A stretch of 14,970 nt of DNA from 2-02-FULL-38-15 sp964645555 (GCA_964645555.1 CAZYBP010000021.1:1-14970); one strand, 5' to 3'; counted from the stretch's first letter, positions 1-6,820 are shown. The notes: generated by a model from the sequence alone, not told the origin. Numbers and translations are program-made.

Positions 1-186
1 GATAAAATTTTTATGTGCTCTTATGGATCAGGAGCAGGTTCTGATGCTTTTGTTTTTGAGGTAACCAAAGAAATTAAAGCTCATCAAGTCTTAAATAAAA
101 ACACTGTGGCCAAACAAATTAAAGATAAAACTTATATAGATTACTCATTAATTGCTAAAAATATTTTAACAAAATACAGGATATAA
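1..186 (+). CDS. mvaS: Hydroxymethylglutaryl-CoA synthase, archaeal type (3' end only)
   Basis: Only the last 61 codons are present; the gene enters from the left edge in frame 1 and stops at TAA 184-186. HMG-CoA synthase condenses acetoacetyl-CoA with acetyl-CoA in the mevalonate pathway. What is visible is the C-terminal SYGSGAGSDAF stretch (residues 7-17 of the fragment), which resembles the glycine-rich C-terminal motif of archaeal HMG-CoA synthases, followed by a tail with YIDYSLIAK, also typical of that group. The next two genes, thiolase and DUF35, are the usual archaeal partners; in archaea the three proteins form a complex that channels acetoacetyl-CoA (established knowledge). The catalytic Cys/Glu/His residues lie outside the window, so activity cannot be judged. 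A short family-like tail at the edge plus perfect context makes the call secure. Confidence 0.87.
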   Translation, partial: DKIFMCSYGSGAGSDAFVFEVTKEIKAHQVLNKNTVAKQIKDKTYIDYSLIAKNILTKYRI

Positions 187-298
187 AATGTCAAAGCTCA
201 AATGTCAAATGTCAAAACTAAATGTTAAATCTTAAAACTATAAAAGCTTTGAGATTTAAGTTTCAGATTGAAGTTTTGCGTTTTGAGTTTTGAGATTA
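187..298. repeat. Heptad-repeat imperfect hairpin between mvaS and thiolase
   Basis: The intergenic stretch is made of degenerate 7-bp units. The left half (188-239) has units such as ATGTCAA, AGCTCAA, ATGTTAA and ATCTTAA; the right half (245-296) has the complementary type, such as TTTGAGA and TTTTGAG. The halves fold back on each other. 227-239 pairs with 245-257 around a 5-nt loop (240-244) with one G-T wobble and one A-C mismatch, and the outer arms 188-202 and 281-296 also match well; the middle is more degenerate. The same unit type recurs inside four genes of the window. It could be a mobile or expanding repeat, or an mRNA hairpin that separates mvaS from thiolase expression; neither is proven. 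Confidence 0.8.
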
Positions 299-303
299 TT
301 ACT

Positions 304-1437
304 ATGAAGATACTTGTCAAAGGCATTAGTTTAACAAAATTCGGAGAGCTGTGGGATAAGTCTCTGCTTGATTTAGCTCAAGAGGCAGCCGTAGAAGCAA
401 TCAATGACTCAGGATTATCCGTAAAAGATATTGAGGCGGTTTTTGTGGCCAATATGATCTATCCTAAACTATCTAATCAGGATCATTTAGGTGCTGTTGT
501 AGCCTCCCAACTAAATATCAAAGGAGCTTCCTTTAGGATAGAAGGTGCTTGTGCCTCAGGAGGTTTAGCTGTACATTTGGCTATCCAATCAATCCTCTCG
601 GGAACTTATAAGAATGTCTTGGTTGTAGGAGCAGAGAAAATGACAGATGTGACAATTTCTGAAATTACTTCTGCTTTAATGGGTGCTGGATCAGAGCAAG
701 AAAGAAAAGCAGGTTTAACTTTTCCGGGCCTCTATGCCTTAATGGCCAAAGCTCATATGCAAAAGTTTGGCACAACACGCAATCACCTAGCCGCTGTTTC
801 AGTCAAAAACCATTACCATGCTTCTTTAAACGATAAAGCCCAGTTTCCTTTTGAAATTACTGAAGAAAAAGCTTTAAACTCTCCTGAAATTTGTGCACCT
901 TTATCTCTTTTTGATGCCTCACCTATCACCGATGGTGCCGGTGCTATTGTGTTATCTTCAGAAAATGACGGTGTTGGGGTTTTTATCACAGGCTCAGCAG
1001 TTGCCACAGATACTGTAGGACTCTCGGAAAGAGAGTCTTTGGTAGAAATTCCTGCTACCAAACAAGCTGCCAGGGCAGCCTTAAAACAAGCTGGGGTAGA
1101 AATTTCGGACATTAATATAGCAGAATTACATGATTGCTTTACTATTGCAGAGATTATGGCCATGGAGGATTTAGGATTTTGTAAAAAAGGTGAGGGCGGA
1201 AAATTTATTGCCAAAGGCATTACCAAACTAGGTGGTAAGCTGCCCATTAATACCTCCGGCGGACTCAAAGCTTGTGGTCATCCGGTAGCTGCCACCGGTT
1301 TAAAACAAATTGTAGAAATAACCCAACAGCTAAGGGGTAATGCCGGGAAAAGACAAGTTAAAGACGCTAAAGTAGGCTTAACGCATAATGTTGGAGGTAG
1401 TGGAGCTACGGTAGTAGTACACATATTACAAACATGA
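304..1437 (+). CDS. Acetoacetyl-CoA thiolase (acetyl-CoA C-acetyltransferase), archaeal/SCP2-like
   Basis: Predicted to condense two acetyl-CoA to acetoacetyl-CoA, the first step of the mevalonate pathway. The protein has 377 residues, normal for the family. The nucleophilic Cys83 is in GACASGG. H276 lies in HDCFT, the form of the NEAF-type motif seen in SCP2-like and archaeal thiolases. H326 lies in GHPVAATG. The C-terminal motif is HNVGGSGA (H361) instead of the CxGGG of classical biosynthetic thiolases, again as in archaeal members. I chose ATG 304 over an in-frame ATG at 268, because the extra 12 codons lie in the heptad repeat and resemble nothing in the family, while MKILVKG is a normal thiolase beginning. 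The stop overlaps the next ATG by 4 nt (ATGA at 1434-1437), indicating translational coupling with DUF35. Confidence 0.92.
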   Translation: MKILVKGISLTKFGELWDKSLLDLAQEAAVEAINDSGLSVKDIEAVFVANMIYPKLSNQDHLGAVVASQLNIKGASFRIEGACASGGLAVHLAIQSILSGTYKNVLVVGAEKMTDVTISEITSALMGAGSEQERKAGLTFPGLYALMAKAHMQKFGTTRNHLAAVSVKNHYHASLNDKAQFPFEITEEKALNSPEICAPLSLFDASPITDGAGAIVLSSENDGVGVFITGSAVATDTVGLSERESLVEIPATKQAARAALKQAGVEISDINIAELHDCFTIAEIMAMEDLGFCKKGEGGKFIAKGITKLGGKLPINTSGGLKACGHPVAATGLKQIVEITQQLRGNAGKRQVKDAKVGLTHNVGGSGATVVVHILQT

Positions 1438-1730
1438 GTAGTCCTGTACAAATTTGGAGACAACATAAAGTTTTAAAAAACTACCTGGGTAAAACAGGTA
1501 AGCTTTTGGTGTGGACTAAAATTTTGGTCGCCCCTCAAGGCTTTGAAAACCAAGTCCCCTATTTGGTGGGGATTGTTCAATTTAATGGTGAAAAATTACC
1601 TGTACAAATTGTAGATTGTGACGAAAAAGACTTAAAACCCAATCAAAAAGTACAAGTTGTGATCAGAAAAATTGGTAAAGCCAAAAGTGAAGATGTCATA
1701 GAATACGGTATTAAAGTAAAACCAATTTAA
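1434..1730 (+). CDS. DUF35 OB-fold protein lacking the zinc ribbon (thiolase/HMG-CoA synthase scaffold)
   Basis: A 98-residue protein directly after the thiolase. DUF35 proteins normally have a rubredoxin-like zinc ribbon (two CxxC pairs) followed by an OB-fold; in archaea they hold thiolase and HMG-CoA synthase together and contribute to the shared CoA tunnel (established knowledge). Here the N-terminal WRQHK and the OB-fold (from about residue 20: a GKLLVWTKI strand, then the APQGFENQVPYLVGIVQFNG and LPVQIVDC stretches) are recognisable. Roughly 30 residues that should carry the zinc ribbon are missing, and the only Cys in the protein is the one in VDCDEK. Position in the mvaS-thiolase-DUF35 trio supports the role. 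It starts inside the thiolase stop and ends one base before the next ATG. No frame break is visible, so the shortening looks genuine rather than a sequencing error. Confidence 0.83.
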   Translation: MSSPVQIWRQHKVLKNYLGKTGKLLVWTKILVAPQGFENQVPYLVGIVQFNGEKLPVQIVDCDEKDLKPNQKVQVVIRKIGKAKSEDVIEYGIKVKPI

Positions 1731-2699
1731 ATGGGCAAAGACTCTACTATTATTGTTTCTGCCCCTGGCAAGGTTCACCTTCTTGGTGAACATGCTGTAG
1801 TTTATGGCAAACCAGCTATACTTACTGCAGTAAATCTTAGAGTTTATGTAGTGATATCTAAGTCAAATACCGATCATACTCTTCCAGGTACAGTTATTGA
1901 TCAAGATACAACAGCAAAGATACAAAAAATTGTTGAGAGAGTAGTTAAAAAACACCTCAAGATCAAATCCATCCCTTCTTATCAATTGTCTATTTCTTCC
2001 CAGATCCCTATTGGCTCCGGTTTAGGCTCTTCTGCAGCTGTATCAGCTGCCTATATTGCTGCTTTGCTTATTTTCCTAAAGATTAATTGGGATCTAGATT
2101 TAGTTAATAACTTAGCTTATGAAACAGAAAAAGTCTTTCATGGTAATCCTTCAGGGGGAGATAATTCTACAGTTGTATTTGGAGGACTGGTTTGGTTTAG
2201 AAAAGAGTCAGCTGATTTGAGAATTATTCAACCGCTACAGTTTACTATTTCATCCAAATTAGCTAAAAATTTTATTTTGATCAATACCGGCAAACCCCAG
2301 GAAACCACTAAAGAGATGGTTGGTATAGTAAATTCAAAGTTCAAAATTCAAAGTTCAAAATTCAAAAAATTATTTGATGATCAGGAGAAATTAGTCAGGG
2401 AATTACTTCCTGCTCTACACGGATTTAACGAAAAAGAGCTAATTAGGATTATTCAACAAGGAGAAAAGAATCTAGAGACAATGGGAGTTTGCTCAAATTA
2501 TGTTAAAGGAATTATTAGAAAGATTGAAAAAGCTGGTGGTGCTGCCAAGATATGTGGTGCGGGTGGAAAAACTAAATCAAGTGGCATACTTCTTTGTTAT
2601 CACAAAAATAAAAAAGTTGCTGAAAAGGTGGCTAGATCGTATAATCTACCCTGTTTTAGTACCCAACTGGGAGTTGAGGGAATAAAAATAGAAAAATGA
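1731..2699 (+). CDS. mvk: Mevalonate kinase (GHMP family)
   Basis: Predicted to phosphorylate mevalonate with ATP to 5-phosphomevalonate. The 322-residue GHMP kinase has an N-terminal SAPGKVHLLGEHAVVYG motif (residues 10-26), the ATP-binding PIGSGLGSSAAVSAA loop (93-107), and HGNPSGGDNS (138-146) with the presumed catalytic Asp144, matching the mevalonate-kinase PSGxD signature. The C-terminal glycine loop reads CGAGGKTKSSG (275-285), a variant of the usual GAGGGG form. Residues 201-212 (NSKFKIQSSKFK) are encoded by a heptad repeat and sit in a surface-loop position after the TKEMVGIV stretch. The ATG immediately follows the DUF35 stop, and the end overlaps the next kinase by ATGA. The kinase family is certain; the choice of mevalonate over phosphomevalonate as substrate rests on the motifs and gene order. 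Confidence 0.85.
   Translation: MGKDSTIIVSAPGKVHLLGEHAVVYGKPAILTAVNLRVYVVISKSNTDHTLPGTVIDQDTTAKIQKIVERVVKKHLKIKSIPSYQLSISSQIPIGSGLGSSAAVSAAYIAALLIFLKINWDLDLVNNLAYETEKVFHGNPSGGDNSTVVFGGLVWFRKESADLRIIQPLQFTISSKLAKNFILINTGKPQETTKEMVGIVNSKFKIQSSKFKKLFDDQEKLVRELLPALHGFNEKELIRIIQQGEKNLETMGVCSNYVKGIIRKIEKAGGAAKICGAGGKTKSSGILLCYHKNKKVAEKVARSYNLPCFSTQLGVEGIKIEK
2330..2364 (+). repeat. Five heptad units inside mevalonate kinase
   Basis: Five consecutive 7-bp units alternate AAATTCA and AAGTTCA, giving an almost perfect 14-bp period. They encode NSKFKIQSSKFK without disturbing the frame. Seven is not a multiple of three, so the units are read in all three frames in turn. Upstream and downstream coding is normal for the family. 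Confidence 0.88.
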
Positions 2700-3670
2700 G
2701 AAAAATTAAAGTGTCTGCTCCGGGAAAATTAATGCTTTTAGGGGAACATGCTGTGGTTTACAACAGACCATCTCTGGTTACTGCCGTTGATCAAAGATTA
2801 ACCCTAAAGGCAGAAATCCTAGAAAATAGCGTATTTGAATTAAATGCTAAAGATGCTGGAATTGAAGGCTACAGCAAACCTTTATCTGAACTTGGCAAAG
2901 GCGACATCCCTAAAGGTGCTAAGTTTGTAGAAATTGCTACTCTAAACTTTAAGAAAAAATATTCTTTAAAAACAGGAGTTAAAATTACTACTTCTTCTCA
3001 GTTTAGTCCCCTGTTTGGATTTGGTTCCTCCTCTGCCTCCACTGTTTGTACCCTAAAAGCTTTGTCAGAACTTTTTAATGATAAACTATCCAACAGACAA
3101 ATTTTTGAACTAGCTTTTCAAACGGTTTTGGATATTCAAGGCACTGGTTCTGGATTTGATGTAGCTGCAGCTACCTATGGCGGTACTTTGTATTATTCCA
3201 AAGCCGGTTCCAAAACCATCAAACCATTAAATTTAAAAAGTATTCCTTTAATTATTGGCTATTCAGGCATCAAAACAGACACTGTAACCTTAGTAAAACA
3301 GGTAGCTGAAAAGGCTAAAAAATACCCAAATGTCATAGAAAATATTTACAGCCAGATAGGTTATCTTGTAGATCTAGCCAAGAAAGCTTTACTGAAAGAA
3401 GATTATCAAACCTTAGGGGAACTAATGAACTTAAATCAAGGTTTACTGGCAAGTTTAGGGGTGGAAGGTAAAAAATTAGCAGATATGGTTTACGGGGCCC
3501 GGGAAGCTGGGGCATATGGAGCTAAACTCTCAGGCGCAGGTATAGGAGATTGTATGATAGCTATAGCTTCCCCAGCCAAAGTTCAAACTGTTAAAAGAGC
3601 TATTAACAAAGCCGGAGGAAAAGTGATTAATGTTAAGGTCAATGCCCCGGGTGTTAGGATAGAAAAATGA
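2696..3670 (+). CDS. Second GHMP kinase, probable phosphomevalonate kinase
   Basis: A 324-residue GHMP kinase, paralogous to the gene before it. Predicted by elimination and position to convert phosphomevalonate to diphosphomevalonate. Visible motifs are SAPGKLMLLGEHAVVYN at the N-terminus, GFGSSSAS (108-115) as the phosphate loop, GTGSGFDVAAATYGG with Asp155 and an SGFDVAAA form common in phosphomevalonate kinases, and GAKLSGAGIGDC (275-286) as the C-terminal glycine loop. Starts within the previous stop and ends within the next start (ATGA overlaps at 2696-2699 and 3667-3670), so it is translated as part of the operon. A second mevalonate kinase or another small-molecule kinase cannot be excluded by sequence alone, but without this activity the decarboxylase downstream would lack its usual substrate. 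Confidence 0.72.
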   Translation: MRKIKVSAPGKLMLLGEHAVVYNRPSLVTAVDQRLTLKAEILENSVFELNAKDAGIEGYSKPLSELGKGDIPKGAKFVEIATLNFKKKYSLKTGVKITTSSQFSPLFGFGSSSASTVCTLKALSELFNDKLSNRQIFELAFQTVLDIQGTGSGFDVAAATYGGTLYYSKAGSKTIKPLNLKSIPLIIGYSGIKTDTVTLVKQVAEKAKKYPNVIENIYSQIGYLVDLAKKALLKEDYQTLGELMNLNQGLLASLGVEGKKLADMVYGAREAGAYGAKLSGAGIGDCMIAIASPAKVQTVKRAINKAGGKVINVKVNAPGVRIEK

Positions 3671-4653
3671 GTATAGCAAAAGCCACTGCAATTGCTCCAT
3701 CAAATATAGCTTTTACCAAATATTGGGGTAAAAAAGATGAAGTCTTAAGGCTTCCTGAAAATGGCAGTATATCTATGTGTTTATCTAACTTACTAACCAC
3801 TACCACAGTGGAATTTCAGCAAGGACTAGGTCAAGACCAAGTATTGTTAAATGGTGAGATTGAAGCGGGTGAAGATTCCAGAGTAATTAAACATTTAGAC
3901 AGAGTCAGAAATTTGGCAGGAATAGACTTAAAAGCAAAAGTTGTTTCCAGCAACAATTTTCCAATTGGTACAGGACTTTCCTCTTCTGCTGCAGGATTCG
4001 CTGCATTATCACTAGCTGCTTCTAAAGCTGCAGGACTAAACTTATCAGAAAAAGATCTATCCATTTTAGCCAGACAAGGTTCTGGTTCTGCTTGTAGATC
4101 CATTCCTTCAGGTATTGTGGAATGGCTGGATGGAGATACTTCTGAAACTTCCTATGCTGTTCAAATCTTCCAACCCAGCTATTGGGAGATTGCAGATGTG
4201 GTGGCTATTGTTTCTCAGAGCAAAAAAGATGTTCCTACTTCTATTGGCCAGCAAACTGCCAAAAGCAGCCCCTTTATGCAAACTAGAAAAGCTCATATGG
4301 CAGAAAAAAATAGAATAATAAAAGAGTTAATTAAATCTAAAGACTTTACTAGTTTTGGTCAACTACTAGAGTCTGAAGCTTTAGAACTACATGCCATCAT
4401 GATTACCCAAACTCCTCCTTTAATTTATTGGCAGCCAAATACTATTTTAATGATGAAGCTGGTTCAAAAATGGAGACAAGAGGGTTTAGAAGTATATTTT
4501 ACTATCAATACCGGACAAGATGTACATATTATTGTTGAGCAAAAAAATGTTAAAGAGTTAACCAACAGGCTAAAAAAGATGGAAGAGGTAAGAGAGGTTA
4601 TTGTCAACACCCCAGGCGAAGGTACCAGGCTGTCTGATAAACACCTTTTTTAA
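3667..4653 (+). CDS. mvaD: Diphosphomevalonate decarboxylase family, with catalytic Asp replaced
   Basis: A GHMP-superfamily enzyme of 328 residues that normally converts diphosphomevalonate plus ATP to IPP, CO2 and phosphate. Family hallmarks: APSNIAFTKYWGKKD near the N-terminus with Lys18, PIGTGLSSSAAG (99-110) with the serine loop, and GSGSACRS (139-145 region) with Arg144, which contacts the substrate carboxylate. The usual FTxDAGPN motif, whose Asp is the presumed base, reads FTINTGQD, so Asn281 stands where Asp is expected, with an Asp three residues after it. The C-terminal PGEGTRLSD is family-like. Last gene of the operon, overlapping the previous stop by 4 nt and the convergent IDI gene by 4 nt. 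The family is certain; the exact substrate (diphospho- or monophosphomevalonate) and activity are less so. Confidence 0.85.
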   Translation: MSIAKATAIAPSNIAFTKYWGKKDEVLRLPENGSISMCLSNLLTTTTVEFQQGLGQDQVLLNGEIEAGEDSRVIKHLDRVRNLAGIDLKAKVVSSNNFPIGTGLSSSAAGFAALSLAASKAAGLNLSEKDLSILARQGSGSACRSIPSGIVEWLDGDTSETSYAVQIFQPSYWEIADVVAIVSQSKKDVPTSIGQQTAKSSPFMQTRKAHMAEKNRIIKELIKSKDFTSFGQLLESEALELHAIMITQTPPLIYWQPNTILMMKLVQKWRQEGLEVYFTINTGQDVHIIVEQKNVKELTNRLKKMEEVREVIVNTPGEGTRLSDKHLF

Positions 4654-5207
4654 CCAAAGAATCCTTCTTTTTTTAAAACTTTTAGTCCTGCTTGCGACCA
4701 GGGGGAATATTTTTGAGAATGGAACTTCATATCTTTTAATAAATCCAGCTTACTCACCCATTTATATTCATAAGCTATCCTAGAATTCAGCTTAACCTCT
4801 CCGTTATATTCTCCAATTAACAAAAAATCGTGCTCATTCTCGCAATAAGGTCCTATTTGAGCGAAGTAATTAAACACTCCTACCCTTTTTAAATCTTTTC
4901 TCGAGTAATTTATTCCATATTCATCTTTTAAAGCCCTAATTGTTGCCTCTTCCAAAGTTTCATCTATACCATTTGCTTTATGAAGCGGATGAGTTGAGGC
5001 TGTAAAATCCCAAATATCATCAAACACTTTATGTTTCCTTCTTTGCAAGAGCACTTCTCCCCTATTATTTATTAGCAAAACAGTTATAGCCAGATGCCTC
5101 TTTCCTTTCCCTGTATGGCCAACTGTTTTTGGAATATACTCCAAAAACTCTCCTTTATCATCAACTGCCAAAATTGTTTGATCGTCCAAATTAAACCTTT
5201 CCCTCAA
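4650..5207 (-). CDS. idi: Type-1 isopentenyl-diphosphate isomerase-like NUDIX protein, catalytic Cys replaced by Ser
   Basis: Likely interconverts IPP and DMAPP. The 185-residue NUDIX-fold protein aligns by eye with bacterial type-1 IDI: metal ligands His31, His38, His73, Glu123 and Glu125 (CENEHDF) are all in place, and the NUDIX helix is at 86-99. Anchored on the Trp of DIWDFTASTHP, the position of the essential catalytic Cys (E. coli Cys67, in VCGHP) is Ser71. It could therefore be an isomerase using altered chemistry or a related NUDIX hydrolase. The start is TTG 5207: the frame has a stop four codons upstream, no ATG is near, and family homology begins at about residue 10. The start codon lies within the end of the ZIP gene (17-nt overlap), and the 3' end overlaps mvaD. 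The mevalonate context supports IDI. Confidence 0.75.
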   Translation of the reverse strand: MRERFNLDDQTILAVDDKGEFLEYIPKTVGHTGKGKRHLAITVLLINNRGEVLLQRRKHKVFDDIWDFTASTHPLHKANGIDETLEEATIRALKDEYGINYSRKDLKRVGVFNYFAQIGPYCENEHDFLLIGEYNGEVKLNSRIAYEYKWVSKLDLLKDMKFHSQKYSPWSQAGLKVLKKEGFFG

Positions 5208-5938
5208 GAAGTGAAACTATAAAATAAATCAAAACAACACCCCCAACAAGCAGCACTGTTTCCCAAAAGGCAACTTTTTTATTATCCATATTGTGGATCT
5301 CAGGTATTAAGTTGGCAGCTGCAATATAGATAANNNNNNNNNNACATAACTATAGGAAGCAAATTTTGAATTGAGTCCTTGGCTGTATAAGTCAAAATTG
5401 CTCCAGCCAGAGCAGCTAAAGTACTATAGAAATTAATAAGCAGTACTCTCCTTCTTGCCACACCCTGCTGTAACATTAAGCCAAAATCCCCTATCTCTTG
5501 AGGAATCTCATGGGCAGCAACAGCCAAAGAGGTAACAATTCCCAGCGGGATGCTTATTAAGAAAGTAGCAGCTACTGCTATCCCATCTATAAAATTATGG
5601 ACTGTATCACCAATTACTATTAATGGTATGACTGATTTTTTCTCATCAGGCTTGGTGCCATGATCATGATGATGAATAAATCTTTCAAGTAGGAAAAAAA
5701 TCAAGATTCCAATTAATGTCCAGAGAAAAATACTTACCCCGCTTTCAGCTGTTGCCTCTTGAGCTTCAGGTAAAAGATCAAAAAAGGCAGTTCCCAGTAG
5801 AGTTCCTGCAGCAAAAGAAGCGAGAAAGTGGGATATTTTTATAGCAAACTTTTCTTTAAGTAAGAGCAATACCCCTCCGATTAAGGAAACAACACTGCCC
5901 AGAAAAGTGAATATTAAAATGTAAGCTAAAATGCTCAT
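5191..5938 (-). CDS. ZIP-family divalent metal transporter (interrupted by assembly gap)
   Basis: An inner-membrane importer-type transporter for Zn2+ or similar ions. The N-terminal part (5938 down to 5344) encodes about five hydrophobic helices, a His-rich loop (FIHHHDHG), HNFIDGIAVA in helix IV and HEIPQEIGDFG in helix V; these last two form the ZIP metal site. A 10-N gap follows. Reading straight through the Ns gives a spurious tail, but in another frame the sequence beyond the gap reads IYIAAANLIPEIHN, then a final membrane helix, ending ...SLLEGKV at TAA 5191-5193. This is the true ZIP C-terminus, so the gap must be a multiple of 3 (about 18 nt by comparison with the family). The end overlaps the IDI start by 17 nt, so the two may be co-translated. 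Confidence 0.87.
5334..5343. other. Assembly gap (10 N) inside the ZIP gene
   Basis: Ten Ns, a conventional placeholder for unknown length. The coding frames on the two sides are incompatible with 10 missing bases but fit any multiple of three. The gap removes the segment between LPIVM and IYIAAANLIPE, around the AxxxGxF part of the sixth helix. Confidence 0.97.
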
Positions 5939-5957
5939 GTTAATTTCAAACTAGGAT

Positions 5958-5986
5958 AATATAACAGAAATTTAAGAAAGCTGAAA
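5958..5986 (-). promoter_or_regulatory. Possible promoter for ZIP-idi
   Basis: On the minus strand, TTTCAG and TATATT are separated by 17 bp, ending 19 nt before the ZIP ATG. The -35 is weak. The 61-bp gap after the DsbA-like gene is the only sizeable non-coding stretch of this minus-strand cluster, which supports a separate transcription start. Confidence 0.35.
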
Positions 5987-5999
5987 GTTATGTGATAAA

Positions 6000-6809
6000 T
6001 TAGTTACCTAAAGCGGTTTTCACTGTTTGTTCCATATCTGTGTAATTATATGCTCCCTTAAAAGCTTTTTCATTAAAGTAGAATCCTGGTGTTCCGCTAA
6101 TACCAATACCTGTAGCCAGAGCAATATCATCTTTTAATCTGCTATCGTATTTGCCGCTATCCAAACACTGTTTCATGCTGGCAGAATCAATAGCCGGTTG
6201 GAGGAAATTAGCTAATTCTTGAGATTTGCTCTTGTCATTTTTCACCTGATCGTTCAAAAGATCATATCCTGTGTTAGTCATCAATAAATCATGTACCTGC
6301 CAGAATTTACCCTTTTCAAAAGCACAATAAAGGGCTTTTGTCCCCATCTCACCATTGCCATGGCCTGGGGTATAAACATAGGCAAAAGCTGCCTTACCTG
6401 AATCTACTAATTTCTTAACCTCAGGTACTGGTGCTAGATAGCTTCCTCCATCTGAAACCAGGGTAAAACGGGAATCCATTTGTTTATTCAACTCCGGATT
6501 TTTACCGGCAGCTACATGGCAAAATGGACAACTGGGATCAGCTACTTCTATTACCACCAATTTTTTATTGGCATCACCAAATTTAATTGCACTTTTATTA
6601 AAAGCATCTTTGACTTGGCTAAGGCTAGCTGTTTGCTGAGCAGGTTGTGTAGCAGGAGAAGGCGCAACTGTATTTGCTTGAGTATTTCCTGTAGGAGCTT
6701 TCGAGCCTATTCTAATAATACCCCCACTCATTAAGATAGAGATAGCAATTATTACTGAACCTAAAATAATGGCATTAGGGACGCTCAAGAAAGGCTGGGA
6801 CTTTTCCAT
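6000..6809 (-). CDS. DsbA-like thiol-disulfide oxidoreductase, membrane-anchored
   Basis: A thioredoxin-fold protein of 269 residues that probably forms or shuffles disulfides in exported proteins outside the cytoplasmic membrane. Residues 13-33 form one hydrophobic N-terminal helix with no clear cleavage site, so it is likely a membrane anchor. A low-complexity Ala/Pro/Thr/Gln linker follows (about 40-65), then the DsbA/thioredoxin-4 domain with the active site CPFC (94-97) after VVIEVADPS, the helical insertion in the middle, and the cis-Pro motif GTPGFYFN near residue 235. No VKOR or DsbB partner to reoxidise it is in the window. It starts 11 nt after the pth stop, so it probably shares that transcript. 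The fold and redox motif are clear; the substrate is unknown. Confidence 0.87.
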   Translation of the reverse strand: MEKSQPFLSVPNAIILGSVIIAISILMSGGIIRIGSKAPTGNTQANTVAPSPATQPAQQTASLSQVKDAFNKSAIKFGDANKKLVVIEVADPSCPFCHVAAGKNPELNKQMDSRFTLVSDGGSYLAPVPEVKKLVDSGKAAFAYVYTPGHGNGEMGTKALYCAFEKGKFWQVHDLLMTNTGYDLLNDQVKNDKSKSQELANFLQPAIDSASMKQCLDSGKYDSRLKDDIALATGIGISGTPGFYFNEKAFKGAYNYTDMEQTVKTALGN

Positions 6810-6820
6810 GTCAGTAAAGT

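Noticed and set aside
187..298. A CRISPR array or minisatellite of unique spacers
   Set aside because: The units are 7 bp, contiguous and degenerate, with no spacers and no cas genes nearby.
268..303. A 12-codon longer N-terminus for the thiolase from ATG 268
   Set aside because: These codons are heptad-repeat sequence without family similarity, whereas ATG 304 gives a standard thiolase N-terminus.
813..1268. Long antisense frames within thiolase, mvaD, endoQ, ligase and the GGDEF gene
   Set aside because: They lie opposite strongly conserved genes, show no recognisable domains and have no promoter of their own.
1434..3670. Recoded TGA (Gly) as in Gracilibacteria or SR1
   Set aside because: TGA ends thiolase, both GHMP kinases and other genes at sensible family lengths, and no in-frame TGA interrupts any gene.
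5300..5333. The tail YLYCSCQLNT as the end of the ZIP protein
   Set aside because: It arises only from reading through the arbitrary 10-N gap. Another frame gives a conserved ZIP C-terminus up to 5191.
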